From the NCBI GenBank assembly GCA_002449915.1, contig DJXY01000141.1, forward strand, positions 1 through 7,985: a stretch of DNA of 7,985 nt, given 5' to 3'. This document shows, one piece after another, positions 1-5,679 of this stretch (the first letter of the stretch is position 1; each line of letters starts with the position of its first letter). The notes under the pieces were generated by a model. It worked only from the letters and a program-made list of their open reading frames with translations, made no database searches and was not told where the DNA came from. Origin of the DNA: Oribacterium sp. UBA6992. Lineage in GTDB: Bacteria; Bacillota; Clostridia; Lachnospirales; Lachnospiraceae. A program made the position numbers and the translations under genes.

Positions 1-853
1 AATTTTGAACCTCCTCAATAATTTCTTTCGGGGTGCTTGCCCCAGCTGTAATACCTACGTTTTGAATCGCGCCATCGTAACTAAAGTTAAGATCGTGAAC
101 CGTCTGTATCAACTGGGTAACTGGACACTGGTCTTTGCAAATCTCATATAACTTTTTTGTGTTGGATGAACTGCTTCCTCCAATGACAATCATAGCATCG
201 GAGTGTTTCGCGAGCTCCTTAGCTTCTGTCTGCCTTTCGAAAGTTGCGTTGCAAATCGTATTTATAACATTAACATAATATCCCTTTTTCTGCAAAATAT
301 CAACAATTACTTTGAATTTGTCAACATTGAATGTCGTCTGCGCAACAAGGAATATTTTTTGTCCATTTCCCTCCGGCAGACGCTCTGCGCTTTCGGGATC
401 CGGGATCGTACGTACATCTCCGTCAGCCCATCCTACAATTCCCTGAATTTCAGGATGCAAAGGATTCCCTGCAATCCATGTCGTTTCGCCCTGCGATGTA
501 TGATCATGCACCAGCCTCTGGATTTTCCGGACAAAGGGACAGGACGCATCGATAATTTCCAGATGATTGTCATGCATGATGTCGTAGATCCTTTTCCCGA
601 CACCGTGTGCCCGGATAATCACGATGGCATTTTTCACATTCTTAAGCTCATCCTCGGAGGTAATCACTTCCACGCCCCGGCTTTTAAGCTTCTGTACCAC
701 CTGGTCATTATGTACGATCGGACCAAAGGTAAAGATGGGCTTACGATCCTCAGGAGATTTTTCCTGTTCTCTCGCAAGTATTTCATAAACGGTATCGACC
801 GCACGCTGAACTCCAAAGCAGAAGCCGGCTGTTTTAGCAAGTTTCACATTCAT
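1..853 (-). CDS. ispH: 4-hydroxy-3-methylbut-2-enyl diphosphate reductase (IspH/LytB), runs off the left edge
   Basis: IspH is the cytosolic [4Fe-4S] enzyme that reduces HMBPP to IPP and DMAPP in the last step of the MEP isoprenoid pathway. My translation from the ATG at 851-853 gives 284 complete codons and no stop before the edge. It carries the family signature in order: GFCFGVQRAV (Cys12), GPIVHND (His48), RAHG (His83), DASCPFV (Cys105), HPE (His133, Glu135), QTT (Thr172-Thr174 region), CNATFERQ (Cys201), IGGSSSSNTKKL and GITAGASTP near residue 273. Cys12, Cys105 and Cys201 are the expected cluster ligands, and Glu135 matches the catalytic glutamate. The start lies 4 bases after the cmk stop without a well-placed Shine-Dalgarno, so translation is probably coupled to cmk. 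The IspH domain is almost complete at the edge. In many clostridia it continues into S1 RNA-binding domains; whether that happens here is not visible. DASCP instead of the commoner DATCP is a mild variant. Confidence 0.96.
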   Translation of the reverse strand, partial: MNVKLAKTAGFCFGVQRAVDTVYEILAREQEKSPEDRKPIFTFGPIVHNDQVVQKLKSRGVEVITSEDELKNVKNAIVIIRAHGVGKRIYDIMHDNHLEIIDASCPFVRKIQRLVHDHTSQGETTWIAGNPLHPEIQGIVGWADGDVRTIPDPESAERLPEGNGQKIFLVAQTTFNVDKFKVIVDILQKKGYYVNVINTICNATFERQTEAKELAKHSDAMIVIGGSSSSNTKKLYEICKDQCPVTQLIQTVHDLNFSYDGAIQNVGITAGASTPKEIIEEVQN

Positions 854-857
854 AGTT

Positions 858-1523
858 TTATTTTTTCATTGCAAGCTCCAGGATCCTGTCAATGGTTTCA
901 TCAATCGTAAGCTCGGAGGAATCCACCAGTATGGCATCCTCTGCCTGTACCAGCGGCGAATTTTTCCGATGCATATCCTGATAGTCCCGTGCTTCTACAT
1001 CCTTTCTGATTTCTGCAAAATCCGCCGATATGCCTTTGGAGGCATATTCAAGGGTCCTCCGCTTAGCCCGGACATCTACAGAAGCTGTAAGATATATTTT
1101 TGTGTCTGCATGAGGCAGAACCTTGGTTCCAATGTCTCTCCCGTCCATTACAACCGAGGTTTCAGAGGCAAGCTTCTGCTGGAGGGAAACGAGCTTGTCC
1201 CGCACCGGCTGGTACTGTGACACTAGAGACGCCGCATTCCCGACTTCCTCGGTGCGGATTTCTTTTGACACATTTTCTCCATTAAGAAATACCTGCTGCG
1301 CTCCGTCCTGATCATATGCAATGGAAATATCAATGTCCCGGATGGCTGCGGAGACCATTCCCTGGTCCTTCAACGGCAGTTCCTTCCGGAGACAAAAAAG
1401 ACCCACGGCGCGATACATCGCTCCGGTATCAACATAAACATATCCAAGTTCTTTTGCCACTGCCTTGGCAATGGTAGATTTCCCTGCTCCAGCAGGACCA
1501 TCAATTGCAATACTATATGGCAT
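858..1523 (-). CDS. cmk: (d)CMP kinase (cytidylate kinase)
   Basis: This cytosolic kinase transfers phosphate from ATP to CMP or dCMP, recycling pyrimidine nucleotides. The 221 residues match the usual length of bacterial Cmk (about 220-230). Visible motifs are the P-loop GPAGAGKS (9-16), DTGAMYR (32-38) for CMP binding, MDGRDIGT (126-133), a lid/CMP region with RAKRR (152-156) and ARDYQDMHRKNSPL (178-191), and AEDAILVDSS near 194-203. The ATG at 1521-1523 is preceded by AGGAAGG with a 5-base spacer, which fixes the start. It begins 38 bases after the flavoprotein stop and ends 4 bases before ispH, so the three genes form one apparent operon. Proximity of cmk to ribosomal protein S1 sequence (rpsA in E. 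coli, the ispH-rpsA fusion in clostridia) is a known recurring arrangement. Confidence 0.97.
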   Translation of the reverse strand: MPYSIAIDGPAGAGKSTIAKAVAKELGYVYVDTGAMYRAVGLFCLRKELPLKDQGMVSAAIRDIDISIAYDQDGAQQVFLNGENVSKEIRTEEVGNAASLVSQYQPVRDKLVSLQQKLASETSVVMDGRDIGTKVLPHADTKIYLTASVDVRAKRRTLEYASKGISADFAEIRKDVEARDYQDMHRKNSPLVQAEDAILVDSSELTIDETIDRILELAMKK

Positions 1524-1528
1524 TTTTA

Positions 1529-1535
1529 CCTTCCT
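1529..1535 (-). promoter_or_regulatory. Ribosome binding site of cmk
   Basis: The minus strand reads AGGAAGG TAAAA ATG. The purine-rich core sits 5 bases before the ATG at 1521-1523 and supports that start. Confidence 0.75.
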
Positions 1536-1561
1536 GTCTGCTCTGTGAAGCTTAATTTTTT

Positions 1562-2851
1562 TTATGCTTTGGCGGCACTTACGCCTGCAAGATGCCCTGT
1601 GGAAAATGCCATCTGCATATTAAAACCGCCGGTGTAGCCATCGACATCCAGCACCTCTCCGGCAAAATAAAGACCCTGCACTTTTTTGGATTCCATGGTT
1701 CTCGGGTTAATTTCTTTAACTGAAACGCCGCCTTGTGTTACAATTGCTTCCCTGAAATTGCCGGTGCCTGCTATAGTATAAGTAAAATTCCTAAGAAGGT
1801 CCAGCAGCTTTTTTCTGCTTTCTTTAGATACTACAGTCACCTTCTGATTGATATCTACCCCTGTCTTTTCAAGGCGTTTCAGGAAAACCGGTATCAATGT
1901 GGCAGGCAGAAGGTCGGACAAGGCATTACGCAGCTCCTTGTTACGATATGTGTTAAAATCCCGCAGTAGTCTTTCATCCAGCTGCCGATCTGTAAGTGCC
2001 GGCTTGAGATTGATATGTAGCGTAAGAATTTTATGCTGCTTTGGATCTTTGGCATTGAGAAATCGTGTAACATGCGTTGATGCTGATAGTATGACCGGAC
2101 CGGAAAGTGCCTGATTAATAAAATCCAGATCTCCAAAGTCCTGATATACAACCTTTCCCTGCTCATCCTTAATTTCAATGCTTATATTTTTAAGCTTAAG
2201 CCCCCGCAGCATACGTATGTCTTCCTCATGTACATCGAGACTTACCAGGGAGGGAAAGCATTCCGTAACCTGCATGCCGGCGGACTCCGCGAAGCGATAG
2301 CCATCTCCTGTAGACCCGGTGGACGGATAAGACAGCCCTCCGGTTGCCACAATAATCCGATCGGCGTTGAGATGACCTTTGTCGGTTTCCAATCCGGTTA
2401 CGTAACGGAGTATCTGATCTGAATCCTTTTTTTCTGAGATGAGGAGCGATTTCACACAGGTATTATAGACTATATTGACACCGGATTTTTTCAGGTATCT
2501 TTTAAGACAGTCTGTAATACTGTAGGCATGGTCTGATACCGGAAAGACTCTGTCGCCTCGTTCAATTTTAACTCTGCACCCGCCTTTTTCCATCAGCTTT
2601 ATCACATCTTTATTGGTAAAATCATAAATAGCTGAGTATAGAAACCGCGGATTTGTAACATAGTGCTCCAGCAGATCTTCCGTATTACATGCATTGGTCA
2701 GATTGCCTCTGCCCTTTCCTGTAATGAATATCTTTTTTCCAAGCTTTTCGTTTTTTTCCAGTAATGTAACCTGCGCTTCCGGATTTTCCGATTTTGCGGC
2801 ATACGCCGCCATCATACCGGCAGGACCTCCGCCGATCACTACAATTTTCAT
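1562..2851 (-). CDS. HI0933-family NAD(P)/FAD-dependent oxidoreductase (BaiN/RdsA type)
   Basis: A cytosolic flavoprotein of the HI0933 family. Members include BaiN, proposed to act in bile-acid dehydroxylation, and E. coli YhiN (RdsA), reported to make dihydrouridine in 23S rRNA. Which activity applies here cannot be read from sequence alone; next to cmk and ispH a housekeeping rRNA role seems more likely (inference). Numbered from the ATG at 2849-2851 (429 aa, usual length is about 400-430), it shows the FAD-binding GGGPAG (7-12), ITGKGRGNLTN (43-53), ATGGLSYPSTGSTGDGY (168-184), TQGGVSVKEINPRTMES (372-388) and a C-terminal GLYFAGEVLDVDGYTGG (393-409). An upstream ATG at 2873-2875 would add 8 residues, but it lacks a Shine-Dalgarno and places charged residues before the Rossmann strand. 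The chosen ATG has AGAAAGAG 5 bases upstream. Oddity: the segment usually read as FTHxGxSGP is FINQALSGP here (about 244-252). Confidence 0.93.
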   Translation of the reverse strand: MKIVVIGGGPAGMMAAYAAKSENPEAQVTLLEKNEKLGKKIFITGKGRGNLTNACNTEDLLEHYVTNPRFLYSAIYDFTNKDVIKLMEKGGCRVKIERGDRVFPVSDHAYSITDCLKRYLKKSGVNIVYNTCVKSLLISEKKDSDQILRYVTGLETDKGHLNADRIIVATGGLSYPSTGSTGDGYRFAESAGMQVTECFPSLVSLDVHEEDIRMLRGLKLKNISIEIKDEQGKVVYQDFGDLDFINQALSGPVILSASTHVTRFLNAKDPKQHKILTLHINLKPALTDRQLDERLLRDFNTYRNKELRNALSDLLPATLIPVFLKRLEKTGVDINQKVTVVSKESRKKLLDLLRNFTYTIAGTGNFREAIVTQGGVSVKEINPRTMESKKVQGLYFAGEVLDVDGYTGGFNMQMAFSTGHLAGVSAAKA

Positions 2852-2913
2852 GTTCACTCTTTCTTTTGATTTCATTTTGTCAGGATATGTGAGTTGGATG
2901 AGTCTCTCGTTAA

Positions 2914-2929
2914 AAAGTTAAGTATATCA
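2914..2929 (-). promoter_or_regulatory. Possible extended -10 promoter for the flavoprotein-cmk-ispH unit
   Basis: The minus strand reads TG-A-TATACT (TATACT at 2921-2926, TG at 2928-2929), a 5/6 match to TATAAT with an extended -10 TG. No good -35 lies 17 bases upstream: that position falls in the hairpin stem (CCCCCG). Transcription would begin near 2914, leaving a leader of about 60 bases. It is the best promoter-like match in this spacer, but not proven. Confidence 0.35.
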
Positions 2930-2934
2930 CTAAC

Positions 2935-2969
2935 GAAGCCTCCCGGGGGTCAGAACCCGGGAGGCCTTC
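2935..2969 (-). terminator. GC-rich hairpin after the aspartate kinase gene, probable terminator
   Basis: Perfect 10-bp inverted repeat, GCCTCCCGGG (2938-2947) and CCCGGGAGGC (2956-2965), with an 8-base loop. It extends by 3 more pairs (GAA 2935-2937 with TTC 2967-2969) if C2966 bulges. It begins 2 bases after the aspartate kinase stop codon, as expected for an end-of-operon structure. No T-run follows directly on either strand; the nearest on the minus strand is TTTTT about 17 bases further on. It may therefore terminate weakly, need Rho, or mainly protect the mRNA 3' end. Confidence 0.6.
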
Positions 2970-2971
2970 AT

Positions 2972-4291
2972 TCAGCTTGCGGAAAGCACAAACATATTAT
3001 AAATCGCCCGGATGGCATTTTCAAAATCCTCATTCCGGACTCCGATGATAATATTGTACTCACTGGAGCCCTGATCAATCATTTTGATATTAATATACTC
3101 GTGTGCCAACGCGCTGAATACCCTGCCGGCAACACCTCTTGAGGATTTCATGCCTCTGCCAACCACTGCGATCAGTGCAATATCAGATTCCAGCTCGATC
3201 AGATCCGGATTTACAGCACGCTGGATCCCCTGCAGGACCTTCTGCTCGTATTTCTCAAGCTCCTCCTGATGAATCACAAGCGTCATGGTATCGATGCCGG
3301 AGGGCAGGTGCTCGAAGCTGATGCCGCAGTCCTCGAGCACAGAAAGCACCTTGCGGCCAAATCCGATTTCCGAGTTCATCATAGCTTTTTCAATATTGAT
3401 GGAGCAGAAATCCTTTTTACCGGTAACTCCCGTGATGGTAAATCTCGGCTTCTTGAGTGTATTGGCGACAATCATTGTACCGTGATCCTCGGGTCGGTTG
3501 GTATTTTTTATCTGGATTGGAATGCCCTCCTTACGTACTGGGAAGATCGCATCCTCATGCAGCACACCTGCACCCATATAGCTTAGCTCTCTTAATTCCT
3601 TGTAGGTAATATAGTCAATTACCTCCGGATTTTTAACGATTCTCGGATCTGCAACCAGAAATCCGGATACATCCGTCCAGTTCTCATAAAGATCTGCATT
3701 TATACCGGCAGCAATGAGAGATCCGGTGACATCGGATCCGCCTCTTGTAAAGGTAATGGTATGTCCATTTTGATCGGCACCGTAAAATCCGGGGATTACG
3801 GCATAATCCACGCCCTCCAGCTGCTTCTTGATCTTATCCTCGGTCTCTTTAAAATTACAGCTTCGGTCATCATTGAACTCGATACAGTTCACTGCGTCAA
3901 TAAACTGAAAGCCAAGATATGCTGCCATAAGCTTGGCATTGAGGTACTCTCCACGGGAAGCGGCATAATCCTTACCCGCACCTGATTTCAGATTATCAAA
4001 AATGTTCTGGAAATCCTCGGAAAGACTGAAGTCAAGCCCAAGTCCGTCAATAATATCCTGATATCTTTTCTGGATTTTTTTGAGAATTCCTTCTGCATCT
4101 CCATCCTGTTCTACAGCATCATACAGCTTATACAAAAGATCTGTTACCTTTGTATCCTTTGCATTGCGTTTTCCTGGCGCAGAGACAATGATATATCTCC
4201 GTCCCCTGTCCTGCATGATTATGTTTTTTACCTTCTGAAACTGTTCGGCAGATGCGCAGGAGCTGCCTCCGAATTTAGCGACTTTTAGCAT
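2972..4291 (-). CDS. Aspartate kinase with two C-terminal ACT domains
   Basis: Phosphorylates L-aspartate with ATP, the first step toward lysine, threonine, methionine and, in many bacteria, diaminopimelate for the cell wall. From the ATG at 4289-4291 it has 439 residues, typical of monofunctional clostridial aspartokinases. The kinase domain carries KFGGSS (6-11), SAPGKR (37-42), SRGEY (112-116), TFTRGGSDVTG (180-190), ENWTDVSG (203-210) and SYMGAGVLHEDAIFPV (237-252). Two ACT regulatory domains follow (about 286-361 and 368-439, the latter with VGRGMKSSRGVAGRV), implying feedback inhibition by an end-product amino acid that cannot be named from sequence. A GTG at 4301-4303 would add 4 residues, but the AGTGAGGT that contains it is better placed as the Shine-Dalgarno of the ATG. 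The permease stop is only 35 bases upstream, so there is no room for a lysine riboswitch. A strong hairpin follows directly. The lysC symbol is left out because several paralogues may exist. Confidence 0.97.
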   Translation of the reverse strand: MLKVAKFGGSSCASAEQFQKVKNIIMQDRGRRYIIVSAPGKRNAKDTKVTDLLYKLYDAVEQDGDAEGILKKIQKRYQDIIDGLGLDFSLSEDFQNIFDNLKSGAGKDYAASRGEYLNAKLMAAYLGFQFIDAVNCIEFNDDRSCNFKETEDKIKKQLEGVDYAVIPGFYGADQNGHTITFTRGGSDVTGSLIAAGINADLYENWTDVSGFLVADPRIVKNPEVIDYITYKELRELSYMGAGVLHEDAIFPVRKEGIPIQIKNTNRPEDHGTMIVANTLKKPRFTITGVTGKKDFCSINIEKAMMNSEIGFGRKVLSVLEDCGISFEHLPSGIDTMTLVIHQEELEKYEQKVLQGIQRAVNPDLIELESDIALIAVVGRGMKSSRGVAGRVFSALAHEYINIKMIDQGSSEYNIIIGVRNEDFENAIRAIYNMFVLSAS

Positions 4292-4295
4292 TGAG

Positions 4296-4303
4296 TACCT
4301 CAC
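4296..4303 (-). promoter_or_regulatory. Ribosome binding site that decides the aspartate kinase start
   Basis: The minus strand reads AGTGAGGTACTCAATG. GAGG (4298-4301) lies 6 bases before the ATG at 4289-4291, favouring that ATG over the in-frame GTG at 4301-4303, which is part of the site itself. Confidence 0.6.
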
Positions 4304-4326
4304 TTCTTACTAATATGCTTATGTAT

Positions 4327-5679
4327 TTATTCATTACGGATTGCTGCCAGAGGACTCAGCTTCATAGCCCGTACTGCAGGCAGATATCCGGAAAATGAAC
4401 CAACAACCATGGCAAACAGAATTGCCGCAAGGATCAGCCAGGGTGGAATCAGCGAAATTCTGGCTGCGGACTGTCCCCAGCTCTGGGTTAGATTGGAGAC
4501 AAGCTCGCTCTGGCTTCCTGTAAAATAATTTATCACTGCGGAAATCAACATACTTAAGATGATGCCCGCAATGCCGCCCATCAGTCCGATGATCGCAGAC
4601 TCCGCAAGAAACATGTTCCGGATATCCTTCATATCACATCCGAGAACCTTCATGACACCGATATCCCTGGTTCTTTCATAGATCGACATCATCATGGTAT
4701 TCATGATACCGATTGCCGCGACCAGGAGGGACACCGCACCAATTCCGCCAAGTACCAGCTGTACCGTATTGAGCGTCTGCTGTGCCTGCTCTAGCCACTG
4801 CATGTTGGAGCTGGCTTCGTACCCCATATCAGTAATACTTTTCTGAACAGACTGTACATTATCCATGTCATCGACAAAAACATATGCCTGATCATAAACG
4901 TAATATCTGAGCGGCTTTCCATTTTTATTGGTGGCAGGATTCGGAACCAGATTTTTTTTATAGATCTTCCGTAAGAAGGTCTTAAAGGTATCAATATCAG
5001 CGTAAATATTCATGCTGTCCATAGAAAAATGATCCGGTCCGCCAGCCATCAGACCTGCCCTCTCCAGGATATATTTTTTCTTGTTGCCCTTCTGCTGACC
5101 GCCATCGTCTCCTCCAGTGCCATATTTACTGTCAGAGCTCCCGGTATACCCATCTGGAAATGTAAAAAAAATGGTATCCTTTTCCGGGTCAACCTGCTTG
5201 AACTGTGAGTAATCCTGCCCTTTGATAAAGTAAGAGCAGGATGTATTGCCATATACAATGCTGAGCGTCGGCTGGTCCGGCTTGGGAATGCTTCCGGATG
5301 CAAGCTCCATATCCCTGAAGTAATCCTGGGAAACCCCTATAATGGAGGTATTAGCTGTATATGCCCCGGAACGCATTTCTACATTTACGGAAAGAGATGG
5401 AGATGTACCGGTTACATGCGGGATAGCTGCAAAATCGGAAATCACCTGATCGGTAAGCTGATGATCCTGATCCCCGTAGCCTCCATATACCGTGACCATT
5501 GTAAGCGAACCTGAGCTCTGGTAGGAAGCAAGCAGCATGCTGGACATTCCGAGACCGAGACTTACCATGACAACGATGGATGCAGTGCCGATCACCACAC
5601 CCAGAACGGTCAGTACAGTTCTTGTCTTTCTCCTTTTCAGATTGCTAAATGCAAGCCTGATCAGATCAGATGGTCTCAT
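4327..5679 (-). CDS. MacB/FtsX-type ABC transporter permease
   Basis: Membrane subunit of an ABC system of the MacB/LolCE/FtsX class, which passes mechanical work of the cytosolic ATPase to the outside face. From the ATG at 5677-5679 it has 450 residues. Topology fits MacB: a short basic N-terminus (LKRRKTRT), TM1 about 22-44, an extracellular domain about 45-305 resembling the MacB periplasmic core domain, TM2 about 308-330, a cytosolic coupling segment ERTRDIGVMKVLGC (335-348) that would contact the ATPase, TM3 about 362-386 and TM4 about 412-434, ending SPLAAIRNE. The ectodomain contains a Gly/Asp/Lys-rich low-complexity stretch (about 177-202). GAGGCGG upstream supports the chosen start; an in-frame ATG 57 bases earlier lies deep in the preceding gene and would only add a basic tail. 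The gene overlaps the tethered surface protein gene by 14 bases, indicating translational coupling. The substrate is unknown; lipid, peptide or cell-envelope roles are all possible. Confidence 0.93.
   Translation of the reverse strand: MRPSDLIRLAFSNLKRRKTRTVLTVLGVVIGTASIVVMVSLGLGMSSMLLASYQSSGSLTMVTVYGGYGDQDHQLTDQVISDFAAIPHVTGTSPSLSVNVEMRSGAYTANTSIIGVSQDYFRDMELASGSIPKPDQPTLSIVYGNTSCSYFIKGQDYSQFKQVDPEKDTIFFTFPDGYTGSSDSKYGTGGDDGGQQKGNKKKYILERAGLMAGGPDHFSMDSMNIYADIDTFKTFLRKIYKKNLVPNPATNKNGKPLRYYVYDQAYVFVDDMDNVQSVQKSITDMGYEASSNMQWLEQAQQTLNTVQLVLGGIGAVSLLVAAIGIMNTMMMSIYERTRDIGVMKVLGCDMKDIRNMFLAESAIIGLMGGIAGIILSMLISAVINYFTGSQSELVSNLTQSWGQSAARISLIPPWLILAAILFAMVVGSFSGYLPAVRAMKLSPLAAIRNE

Noticed and set aside
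203..910. Open frame of 235 codons on the plus strand
   Set aside because: It lies opposite ispH, whose minus-strand translation carries every family motif. The plus-strand product resembles no protein and has no clear ribosome binding site.
1894..2178. Second minus-strand frame of 94 codons inside the flavoprotein gene
   Set aside because: It overlaps the conserved flavoprotein frame fully and has no start signal or recognisable composition.
2876..2971. Riboswitch or small RNA in the spacer
   Set aside because: Apart from one simple hairpin placed right after a stop codon, no multi-stem structure is visible, and the spacer is too short for known lysine or flavin riboswitches.
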